From contig JACXTQ010000109.1 in assembly GCA_016919605.1 (NCBI GenBank), positions 1-5,171 of the forward strand: 5,171 nt of DNA, in the 5' to 3' direction. How positions within the stretch are numbered: the first letter of the stretch is position 1; each line of letters opens with the position of its first letter. The notes below the pieces were generated by a model. The model made no database searches, was not told the origin of the DNA, and saw only the letters and a list, made by a program, of their open reading frames with translations. Positions 1 to 4,510 of the stretch are shown in pieces. Both the position numbers and the translations under genes were made by a program. Source of the DNA: Methylovulum sp. (lineage in GTDB: Bacteria > Pseudomonadota > Gammaproteobacteria > Methylococcales > Methylomonadaceae).

Positions 1-530
1 CGCTACGGTGGTGGGGGATTGCGGTAGGGCTTGCCACCTTAAACGGCTGCGCGGTCAACGGCGTGGGCGCGGTACAGGTGCATTATTTTGAAAACGCCTC
101 CTGCTACTTGCAAACCCGTGAGGCGTGGGGCGGTTATTTAAGCACCGCCTCGGCGGATGCGGGCTGGACGCTGGGCCATACCCGAAGGCTAACCGTCTAC
201 CCTAAAGCCACCACCCCCGCCAGCCTGACGCTGGATAGCCTGTTACAACACCCCGACAGCACCGCGTTTAGCCAAGAAATCCCCGCCGACCCCGCCCTGT
301 TACAACACCTGCGCCCTTATGCGTGGAGCGACACCAGCCAAGGGCTGGGCATACACGCCAACGCCCATAAAATCGGCGTTAGCCTAGGCGTGGGTAGCCG
401 CCAAATAGTCCACTTGCCCGAAAATTTTGACGGCGTGTTCCTTTTCCAATACCAAGACGGCGACACCGCCAAAGCGGCGGCCATTCGCCCCGCCATCCCC
501 CAATCCCCAGGAGGTTCTCCCGAACGATAA
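1..530 (+). CDS. Lipoprotein of unknown function, 5'-truncated by window edge
   Basis: The reading frame (codons from base 3) is open to the left edge and ends with TAA at 528-530. A GTG at 63 could be taken as a start, but the codons before it read RWWGIAVGLATLNGC. That is the end of a lipoprotein signal peptide with lipobox L-N-G-C; the lipidated Cys is codon 48-50. The true start therefore lies upstream of the window, since no ATG, GTG or TTG occurs in frame before 63. The mature protein would be about 160 residues, with Ala at +2, which predicts outer-membrane sorting. No known domain is recognised. The block from about base 72 to 206 (VHYFEN ... GHTRRLTVYPK) resembles blocks in the next two lipoproteins. 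The gene is 48 bp upstream of the next lipoprotein gene and probably shares its operon. Function unknown. Confidence 0.85.
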   Translation, partial: LRWWGIAVGLATLNGCAVNGVGAVQVHYFENASCYLQTREAWGGYLSTASADAGWTLGHTRRLTVYPKATTPASLTLDSLLQHPDSTAFSQEIPADPALLQHLRPYAWSDTSQGLGIHANAHKIGVSLGVGSRQIVHLPENFDGVFLFQYQDGDTAKAAAIRPAIPQSPGGSPER

Positions 531-578
531 TAACGGCTTGAGCGTTTATTTTTTACCTGACAACAAAAAGAAGGGCGT

Positions 579-965
579 ATGAAACTATTAATAACAGTAG
601 GCTGGGCGGGGTTGTTGCTGTGTGGGTGTGGGTATGTTAATGGGATTCTTCCTGAGGCGACACACTTGGTCTATGTCCATGAAACCTCTTTAGGGCTAGA
701 TGTCGCCGCCAGCACAGATGGTACCGGACGTTTTATGTTTGGCTACGACAGGGACACCTATGCCCTCGTACCACGCAAAGCCAAGGGTAAAGATGCCGTG
801 ACCTTAACCACCTTCGGCTGCATTTATGCCGCTGGCTTGGACGATGTCCAATTCAACCAATTTGTTTCCAGCGGAGAAGCCGCAAAAAATATTGCCAAAG
901 ATTCAGATGCCTTAAAACGGATCAATCAGGCAATCCAAGGGGGAGGTGACAAATGCGTACAATAA
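579..965 (+). CDS. Small lipoprotein of unknown function (128 aa)
   Basis: The protein starts with a short signal peptide (MKLLITVGWAGLLL) and lipobox L14-C15-G16-C17, so it should be an exported lipoprotein of about 112 mature residues. Gly at +2 predicts outer-membrane retention. An AAGAAGGG purine stretch precedes the ATG. Residues 29-67 (HLVYVHET ... ALVPRK) align by eye with residues 24-63 of the next protein. Two further cysteines, C81 and C126, could form a disulfide in the periplasm. The C-terminal third is charged and probably helical. Its stop lies 13 bp inside the next gene, indicating translational coupling. I do not recognise a named family, and no enzymatic motif is visible. Confidence 0.85.
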   Translation: MKLLITVGWAGLLLCGCGYVNGILPEATHLVYVHETSLGLDVAASTDGTGRFMFGYDRDTYALVPRKAKGKDAVTLTTFGCIYAAGLDDVQFNQFVSSGEAAKNIAKDSDALKRINQAIQGGGDKCVQ

Positions 966-1786
966 AGCCTTATTTAATGGCGGTCGGCGTAGCCAGTGTT
1001 TTGGCAGGCTGTAGCAACGCCCTGTATTTTTATGAAACGGACAAAATTGCCCTGAACATAGAAGCCCGCCCCGATGCCTCCCAACCCATCCAAGGCAACT
1101 TAGGCCTAAAGCAACGGGTGGTGTTGGTCGCCCCGAAAAAAAATAAAAACGATGATGCCGTTTCATCCATCAGCAGTTTCAGCTTTAAAAGCCTGCCCCA
1201 TAATACCCAGCACCGCTTAGGTACGGTGCTGATCCAAACGGCCTTTATCACTGGGGATGCTGCTGCTGAATTAAATGGTTTGGCAGCTGCGGCGGCCAAA
1301 GCAATCGTCCAAGATGGCGGCAATGACGCTGGAGTCGATTTGGCAATTATGAGATTCATAGTGGATGCACTGGCAAATCGTCACACACAAGAAGCAGATA
1401 CCCATTTAAGTTTATTAAATGCGCTTGCCAAAGCCGTCATTCCCACCAAATATCCGTTTCCGATATTTGCTATCACCTCTAGTGGCGCACATAGCCAGAC
1501 CCTCGCCATAGACATAGCCGCCGATACGCCAATTCCAGCTCCTATTGATATGAATTCGGCATTGGACTATTTTAGTGACGTTGAAACTTCTGCCGAGACA
1601 TTGGCAATGGTAATAGAGCACCCGCAAAATTATCAATGGAAAAATGCTCCACTAACGGATGGCGTAATAATCGAGGGGTTAAAATCCGAATATGAAAAAA
1701 CCAAACAAGAATTGGCAAGGTTAAACCAAGAACTTGCAGGAAATTCTGTTTATAGGGATGCACGCCGATATTACATTGACAAATAA
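953..1786 (+). CDS. Lipoprotein of unknown function with C-terminal coiled coil (277 aa)
   Basis: The N-terminus MRTIKPYLMAVGVASVLAGC is a classic lipoprotein signal with lipobox L17-A18-G19-C20; Ser at +2 predicts outer-membrane localisation. The start is supported by GGAGG at 942-946, inside the previous gene, 6 nt before the ATG. Residues 24-63 (LYFYET ... LVAPKK) resemble the block after the lipid anchor of the preceding lipoprotein. The middle (about 100-165) is Ala-rich and probably helical. Residues about 243-263 (LKSEYEKTKQELARLNQEL) look like a short coiled coil, and the tail is basic and aromatic (RDARRYYIDK). From about base 1380 the gene becomes visibly more AT-rich than its 5' half, which may mean a fused or separately acquired 3' part. 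No known domain is recognised; a structural or scaffold role at the envelope is only inference. Confidence 0.88.
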   Translation: MRTIKPYLMAVGVASVLAGCSNALYFYETDKIALNIEARPDASQPIQGNLGLKQRVVLVAPKKNKNDDAVSSISSFSFKSLPHNTQHRLGTVLIQTAFITGDAAAELNGLAAAAAKAIVQDGGNDAGVDLAIMRFIVDALANRHTQEADTHLSLLNALAKAVIPTKYPFPIFAITSSGAHSQTLAIDIAADTPIPAPIDMNSALDYFSDVETSAETLAMVIEHPQNYQWKNAPLTDGVIIEGLKSEYEKTKQELARLNQELAGNSVYRDARRYYIDK

Positions 1787-1797
1787 CACCTTATACC

Positions 1798-1803
1798 AAG
1801 GAG
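1798..1803 (+). promoter_or_regulatory. Ribosome binding site of the 66-aa gene
   Basis: AAGGAG lies 4 nt before the ATG at 1808 and 7 nt before a second, adjacent in-frame ATG at 1811. The spacing favours the second ATG, which would make the product one residue shorter. Confidence 0.65.
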
Positions 1804-1807
1804 ATTA

Positions 1808-2008
1808 ATGATGCCCTCGCCCTTATTTATACCCGTTCGTTTTCCCCCTGATGCAACGACTATTGAAAAAATTCGAGCAAAGAACCTTGCCCTAAGCGTG
1901 TATCTTGCAAATAAATTGAACAGGTTAATCATTGTCAAAATTGAATGCGACTATACCCCACCAGAAAATCCAGAAGATCGTGGCTGGCTGGTCACTTACC
2001 TCGAATAA
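1808..2008 (+). CDS. Small hypothetical protein (66 aa)
   Basis: This short gene follows the third lipoprotein gene after 21 bp, on the same strand and with a good AAGGAG site, so it is probably the last gene of that operon. The product has no signal peptide or membrane segment and should be cytoplasmic. The central part (TTIEKIRAKNLALSVYLANKLNRL) looks helical and amphipathic. It is followed by a strand-like stretch (IIVKIECDY) and an acidic, Pro-rich turn (PPENPEDRG). This layout would suit a small compact alpha-beta protein. I do not recognise the family. Its position and ribosome binding site are the main evidence that it is real. Confidence 0.6.
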   Translation: MMPSPLFIPVRFPPDATTIEKIRAKNLALSVYLANKLNRLIIVKIECDYTPPENPEDRGWLVTYLE

Positions 2009-2044
2009 CGCACACCACCCCAACGCGGTAAGGTGCATGCACTC

Positions 2045-2132
2045 CGTAGGGGGGCAATAGGCGATAGCCGTATTGCACCGCATGTTGGGCTTCAATCATC
2101 CGGCGCATTACTATCGTCTAATGCGCCCTACG
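2045..2132. repeat. Cloverleaf-like palindromic intergenic element
   Basis: Outer arms CGTAGGG (2045-2051) and CCCTACG (2126-2132) enclose two hairpins. The first is GCAATAGGC-gata-GCCgTATTGC (2054-2076). The second is GGCGCATTA (2102-2110) with TAATGCGCC (2119-2127) and an 8-nt loop. The whole 88 bp could fold as a three-stem structure, like REP or MITE-type elements. A decayed relative of the second hairpin is at 4172-4200. The origin is unproven; a small non-autonomous mobile repeat is the simplest reading. Confidence 0.65.
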
Positions 2133-2177
2133 CTGGCTAATATTATTCTTGAAAAACAAACGAATGGATATTGGACT

Positions 2178-2314
2178 GTCCGTTGGAGTTGACATAAACA
2201 CACACGCCATCGTATCCACAGCCCGTAGGCTTGGCATGAGCTTGCGAACCCCCAACCTATCAACACACACGGCTACCCTGTTGTGTTGGGGTTCGCAAGC
2301 TCACCCCAACGGAC
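2178..2314. repeat. Nested inverted repeat made of two head-to-head repeat copies
   Basis: The outer arms are GTCCGTTGGAGTTGA (2178-2192) and TCACCCCAACGGAC (2301-2314, imperfect). The inner arms TGAGCTTGCGAACCCC (2237-2252) and GGGGTTCGCAAGCTCA (2288-2303) pair perfectly over 16 bp. Inside them CAACACA (2261-2267) pairs with TGTGTTG (2282-2288). The right half reads as one intact repeat unit, about 2282-2314. The left half is the same unit inverted and split by about 44 bp (2193-2236), with TGA on both sides of the split. A related copy is at 4355-4391. Confidence 0.65.
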
Positions 2315-2342
2315 TAAGCCCCCGCTTAGGAACGGGCCATCA

Positions 2343-2840
2343 TTACTGAATCACCCCTAGCTGTTTAAATAAACCGTACGTATCTAAAACATCCCAATGT
2401 TCGGCTAATTTGCCATTTTCGATACGGAAAATATCAACCGCATGGATGCGGTAGCTTTTGTTAGTCGCCGGTATGCCTAGCCAATCGCCTTTTTGGGTGC
2501 CTGAGTAAGCACCATAGGCCCAAACGGTGTCGCCTTCGGCGACGATTTTGGTTAGGGTGTAATTCCAATCGGGTACGGCTTTAAACCAATCGGCAAAAAA
2601 TGTTTTAAAACCCGCCGCGCCTTGTGGCACGAGGGGGTTGTGCTGAATGTAGCCTTCTTGCATATACGTTGACAAATGGGATAAATCTTTTTTGCCAAAC
2701 ACTTGTGCGCCAAAATCCGCCAGGATTTGTTTGTTTGCTTGCGCTTGGGCTAATGTTGAATCTTGTGCCATGAGGGTGCCTCCGGTGGTCAGTGAAATAG
2801 TAAAAAGTAATGCGCTTAAGGTTTTGCTAAATAGCTTCAT
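2343..2840 (-). CDS. Exported SnoaL-like protein (165 aa)
   Basis: A longer frame reaches 2909, but the ATG at 2840 is the start: AAGGAGG sits 4 nt upstream, and translation from there gives a signal peptide (MKLFSKTLSALLFTISLTTG) with likely signal peptidase I cleavage after A25 (LMA/QD). The mature domain has the pattern of SnoaL-like ester-cyclase proteins, small alpha+beta-barrel proteins of the NTF2-like fold. Visible family landmarks are YIQHNP (64-69), FFADWF (81-86), H133, the VDIFRIENGK segment (135-144) and EHWDVLD (147-153). The closest recalled group is the 'predicted SnoaL-like aldol condensation-catalysing enzyme' type (COG4922). Residue positions in the pocket are consistent, but the substrate cannot be read. 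An exported location is unusual for small-molecule cyclases. It is divergent from an HxlR regulator 99 bp away that probably controls it. Confidence 0.9.
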   Translation of the reverse strand: MKLFSKTLSALLFTISLTTGGTLMAQDSTLAQAQANKQILADFGAQVFGKKDLSHLSTYMQEGYIQHNPLVPQGAAGFKTFFADWFKAVPDWNYTLTKIVAEGDTVWAYGAYSGTQKGDWLGIPATNKSYRIHAVDIFRIENGKLAEHWDVLDTYGLFKQLGVIQ

Positions 2841-2844
2841 AGTG

Positions 2845-2851
2845 CCTCCTT
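2845..2851 (-). promoter_or_regulatory. Ribosome binding site of SnoaL-like gene
   Basis: On the minus strand AAGGAGG is followed by CACT and the ATG at 2840. This near-perfect Shine-Dalgarno site decides the start of the SnoaL-like gene against the longer frame beginning at 2909. Confidence 0.85.
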
Positions 2852-2864
2852 GTTGAATGTCTGT

Positions 2865-2894
2865 AACACTGCTTAGTGGCGTAAAAGCAGTGTT
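2865..2894. promoter_or_regulatory. 10-10-10 inverted repeat, operator or leader hairpin
   Basis: AACACTGCTT (2865-2874) and AAGCAGTGTT (2885-2894) are perfect inverted arms separated by 10 bp. The arm centres are 20 bp apart, two helical turns, which suits a dimeric regulator. It lies downstream of the proposed promoter of the SnoaL-like gene, so it could instead form a leader-RNA hairpin. It is distinct in sequence from the HxlR-type motif at 2915-2930. Confidence 0.55.
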
Positions 2895-2921
2895 GTCTAT
2901 TGTAATCAACTAGGTTACTAT
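2893..2921 (+). promoter_or_regulatory. Candidate sigma-70 promoter of hxlR-type gene
   Basis: TTGTCT (2893-2898) and TACTAT (2916-2921) are separated by 17 bp, each matching the consensus at four of six bases. The -10 overlaps the proposed operator at 2915-2930, which would allow autorepression. Transcription would begin near 2928, leaving a leader of only about 12 nt for the ATG at 2940. Confidence 0.4.
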
Positions 2922-2927
2922 TAGTAA
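2899..2927 (-). promoter_or_regulatory. Candidate sigma-70 promoter of SnoaL-like gene
   Basis: On the minus strand TACAAT (2899-2904) matches the -10 consensus at five of six positions. TTACTA (2922-2927) is a weak -35 at 17-bp spacing. The -35 lies inside the proposed HxlR operator, so a bound regulator would block this promoter as well. Confidence 0.4.
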
Positions 2928-2930
2928 GTA
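2915..2930. promoter_or_regulatory. Candidate HxlR/DUF24 operator
   Basis: The sequence TTACTATTAGTAAGTA contains TTAC-N5-GTAA (2915-2927) and, shifted by one base, TACT-N7-AGTA (2916-2930). From memory, these are the operator patterns described for the Bacillus subtilis DUF24 regulators CatR and YodB; related motifs are predicted for proteobacterial QorR/YtfH. It overlaps both divergent promoter candidates, so one bound dimer could repress both genes. Confidence 0.6.
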
Positions 2931-2939
2931 GGCACTAAA

Positions 2940-3371
2940 ATGTTATATAGGAACCCAAAAGATACTATGGAAACGATGGACACGGCATCATCAATGCAAA
3001 CACCCATGTGGAATGTGTATCAGGCCGAATGCCCCACGCGTCTGGTGCTCAATAGAATTGCCGATAAATGGACGGTGTTGGTGCTGAGTTCGCTGGAGCA
3101 AGGCACTAAACGGTTTAGCGCCTTGCAACGCGAGATAGGGGGTGTTTCACAAAAAATGCTCACACAAACACTGCGTGGGCTTGAGCGCGACGGTTTAGTG
3201 ACCAGGACGATATACCCCACTGTGCCGCCCAAAGTAGAATATGCCTTAACCCCGCTAGGGCGCACATTGGTTGGGTTGGTGGCTGCGATACGCGTCTGGT
3301 CTGAAACGCATATCGAGGCGGTGATGCAAGCACAGGCGATTTACGATGGCAACCCGGCCAGTAGCGAGTAG
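2940..3371 (+). CDS. HxlR-family (DUF24) transcriptional regulator, YtfH/QorR type
   Basis: The protein of up to 143 residues is a MarR-like winged-helix repressor of the HxlR family. Landmarks are ECPTRLVLNRIADKWT (30-45, helix 1 with the family's C-P and K-W-T), KRFSALQREIGGVSQKMLTQTLRGLERDGLV (57-87, including the recognition helix) and the wing YPTVPPKVEYALTPLGR (92-108). It resembles E. coli YtfH closely by eye. C31 is the only cysteine and sits where YodB, CatR, HypR and QorR carry their redox- or electrophile-sensing Cys. The start is uncertain: ATG 2940 has a weak AGG 7 nt upstream, while in-frame ATGs at 2967, 2976 and 2994 would also leave the domain intact. It probably represses itself and the divergent SnoaL-like gene through the operator between them. 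Confidence 0.92.
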   Translation: MLYRNPKDTMETMDTASSMQTPMWNVYQAECPTRLVLNRIADKWTVLVLSSLEQGTKRFSALQREIGGVSQKMLTQTLRGLERDGLVTRTIYPTVPPKVEYALTPLGRTLVGLVAAIRVWSETHIEAVMQAQAIYDGNPASSE

Positions 3372-3409
3372 CCCGCGTAAGGAGCGCAGCGGATTACGCG
3401 CTACTCGCT
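3363..3409. repeat. Long palindromic repeat (REP-like), possible terminator between convergent genes
   Basis: Outer arms AGCGAGTAGC (3363-3372) and GCTACTCGCT (3400-3409) are perfect, and CGCGTAA (3374-3380) pairs with TTACGCG (3394-3400) inside, leaving a loop of about 13 nt. The element includes the stop codon of the HxlR gene and ends 9 bp before the stop of the convergent membrane-protein gene. A bidirectional terminator is possible, although no U-run follows. A decayed inverted copy is at 4277-4313. Confidence 0.65.
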
Positions 3410-3417
3410 GTACGCAA

Positions 3418-3777
3418 CTATGCCCGTTTAGGAAATAAATAGGCAACGATGGCGATAACGGCGCCCCCTACTTGCACAACCGTTGCGCCAATTAATGACA
3501 TGACCGTCTCTGTGGTGATTAAACGGTCTTCCGGCTTAATCAATGGCGGTTTTGCGGCCATTTGCGCCACATCGTTAAGGCCAATAAAAATAATCGCAAT
3601 AACCCATACCATCAAGGTACGGGAATTGGTGTTGGCATGGATGCTATCAATTTCCGCCATCTGCCTAGTCCGGTTGGCATCATCAAGATGGGCGACGGCA
3701 CCTAAATATTCAGAGGGCACATCATCAATGAAGCCTATCTGTCCGGCATCGCCATTGTGATTAGTGCTTTCAGCCAT
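3418..3777 (-). CDS. Small membrane protein with two predicted transmembrane helices (119 aa)
   Basis: Residues 1-52 form a hydrophilic, acidic N-terminal region without a signal peptide. Two hydrophobic stretches follow: about 54-71 (TLMVWVIAIIFIGLNDV) and about 92-115 (VMSLIGATVVQVGGAVIAIVAYLF). The loop between them is Pro/Lys-rich, and the protein ends in a basic tail (PKRA). The second helix has small-residue spacing (GATVVQVGG) suited to helix packing, hinting at oligomerisation. AAGGA lies 9 nt before the ATG. The gene starts 12 bp after the stop of the RHH gene, so the two are almost certainly co-transcribed. I do not recognise the family. The pairing recalls regulator plus membrane effector modules, including toxin-antitoxin-like loci, but no toxin motif is visible and this is only inference. 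Confidence 0.8.
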   Translation of the reverse strand: MAESTNHNGDAGQIGFIDDVPSEYLGAVAHLDDANRTRQMAEIDSIHANTNSRTLMVWVIAIIFIGLNDVAQMAAKPPLIKPEDRLITTETVMSLIGATVVQVGGAVIAIVAYLFPKRA

Positions 3778-3789
3778 GCTTATCTGTCC

Positions 3790-4014
3790 TTAAAGCGTGA
3801 CAATTTCCCTTCTACGGTCATCTTTTTCCAAAACCAACGTCCAATGGTCTTTTTTTTCTGTTAACAAATAATCAATCAGGCTTAATGCCCGTCTCAATGC
3901 GTCTGCTTTGGTGGTATCAAGATTTTGGGCCACGCGCTCTAAAACTTCATAAGCTTCTGGGCTAAAATCGGCGGTAATCCGTTTTGTTTCTGGTTTCATG
4001 GGTTTCATGTTCAT
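3790..4014 (-). CDS. Small ribbon-helix-helix-like DNA-binding protein (74 aa)
   Basis: The segment KRITADF (11-17) fits the DNA-contacting beta strand of a ribbon-helix-helix (CopG/Arc-type) fold. It is followed by helix SPEAYEVLERVAQNLD (18-33) and helix TTKADALRRALSLIDYLLTEKK (34-55), with 'T-KADALRRA' typical of such proteins. The tail (HWTLVLEKDDRRREIVTL) is probably a short strand pair. RHH proteins bind palindromes as dimers and often autoregulate, and a perfect 20-bp palindrome lies about 80 bp upstream. The start could be ATG 4014 or the in-frame ATG at 4008. GAAAG is the only purine stretch; it abuts the first ATG but is 6 nt from the second, so 4008 is better spaced. It is the first gene of an operon with the two-helix membrane protein. 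Confidence 0.8.
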   Translation of the reverse strand: MNMKPMKPETKRITADFSPEAYEVLERVAQNLDTTKADALRRALSLIDYLLTEKKDHWTLVLEKDDRRREIVTL

Positions 4015-4054
4015 CTTTCAAATTTGCGTAAAATTCTTATGGTATTCGTAACCA

Positions 4055-4060
4055 ATCATA
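4055..4060 (-). promoter_or_regulatory. Candidate -10 of RHH/membrane-protein operon
   Basis: TATGAT on the minus strand matches the -10 consensus at five of six positions and would start transcription about 34 nt before the ATG at 4014. The best -35 is TTGTTT (4080-4085) at a long 19-bp spacing, so this assignment is weak. Confidence 0.35.
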
Positions 4061-4092
4061 GCCATAAATAAAAAAAGTAAAACAAAAATACA

Positions 4093-4112
4093 TTAAATTT
4101 GTACAAATTTAA
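4093..4112. promoter_or_regulatory. Perfect 20-bp palindrome upstream of RHH operon
   Basis: TTAAATTTGTACAAATTTAA is its own reverse complement. It lies in an AT-rich stretch just upstream of the candidate promoter of the RHH operon. CAAATTTGCGTAAAATT at 4019-4035, next to the start codon, is a partial relative. Such a site would suit a dimeric regulator such as the RHH protein. AT-rich palindromes can also arise by chance. Confidence 0.5.
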
Positions 4113-4171
4113 CACATAAAACTATCATTTATTCTGTGGCGCACGTCTTCTCCGCCTAAAAGCCAACGCGG

Positions 4172-4200
4172 TCGGGCGTATCGGTACCTAATGCGCCCGA
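4172..4200. repeat. Decayed copy of the GGCGCATTA hairpin repeat
   Basis: TCGGGCG...TA (4172-4180) pairs imperfectly with TAATGCGCCCGA (4189-4200). The right arm matches TAATGCGCCC of the hairpin at 2102-2127, so this is probably a degenerate member of the same family. Confidence 0.45.
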
Positions 4201-4276
4201 TGAGTGAAACCCAATAGCGGTGCCGGATCACATCGTACTGTGTCGGCGTAAGGTTTCAAAATAGGTAGCTTCGATT

Positions 4277-4313
4277 CCCGTAATCCGCTTTGCTCCTGAC
4301 GGGCTATCTCGCT
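4277..4313. repeat. Inverted, decayed copy of the 3363-3409 repeat
   Basis: Read on the minus strand, this segment gives AGCGAGATAGCCCGT then CAGGAGCAAAGCGGATTACGGG. That follows AGCGAGTAGCCCGCGT then AAGGAGCGCAGCGGATTACGCG of the 3363 copy with few changes. Its own arms are CCCGT (4277-4281) and ACGGG (4299-4303). Confidence 0.6.
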
Positions 4314-4354
4314 TTTAGTGTAGCCACATCAGACACGACCACCCTACGCTATTA

Positions 4355-4391
4355 TTGTGTGGGGGTTCGTACCTCTCACCCCAATCTACGG
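4355..4391. repeat. Copy of the GGGGTTCG...CACCCCAA repeat
   Basis: TTGTGTGGGGGTTCG (4355-4369), then TCTCACCCCAA, then TCTACGG parallels TTGTGTTGGGGTTCG (2281-2295), then GCTCACCCCAA and CGGAC. The spacing between the two halves is the same. This is a third occurrence of the unit that forms the nested palindrome at 2178-2314. Confidence 0.55.
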
Positions 4392-4510
4392 CTGAAAACG
4401 TGAGTGTTTATAGTATACGGCCCAAAACTTTTCAGTGCGGGGCTGGCATAAAAAACCTGAGTGGTGTTAAATACCTGTCTGCATTAACCAATTTTTCAAT
4501 TTCTAGCGTT

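Larger units (their letters stand above)
2009..2342. other. Gene-free repeat block between lipoprotein operon and SnoaL-like gene
   Basis: No gene is supported here. The interval lies between the 3' ends of two convergent units: the lipoprotein operon on + and the SnoaL-like gene on -. It is almost filled by two palindromic structures, at 2045-2132 and 2178-2314, described separately. Either could also end transcription, though neither has a clear U-tract. Confidence 0.7.

Noticed and set aside
63..530. GTG at 63 as the start of the first gene
   Set aside because: The upstream in-frame codons encode the end of a lipoprotein signal with LNGC lipobox, so the gene starts left of the window.
1030..1359. 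Minus-strand frame opposite the third lipoprotein gene
   Set aside because: It is antisense to a gene with a clear signal peptide and ribosome site, and it has no domain or start signal of its own.
2009..2342. tRNA or other known RNA gene in the cloverleaf-like region
   Set aside because: The stems do not have tRNA arm lengths or conserved T-loop bases, and the symmetry fits a palindromic repeat better.
2149..2349. A 66-codon + strand frame starting with TTG
   Set aside because: It lies across the nested palindrome at 2178-2314, has no ribosome site, and its product shows no domain or sensible composition.
2841..2909. N-terminal extension of the SnoaL-like protein to the ATG at 2909
   Set aside because: It would cover the strong ribosome site and the promoter/operator region, and would bury the signal peptide inside the protein.
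3449..3760. Plus-strand frame opposite the membrane-protein gene
   Set aside because: It mirrors the minus-strand gene, which has a ribosome site, two transmembrane helices and an operon partner.
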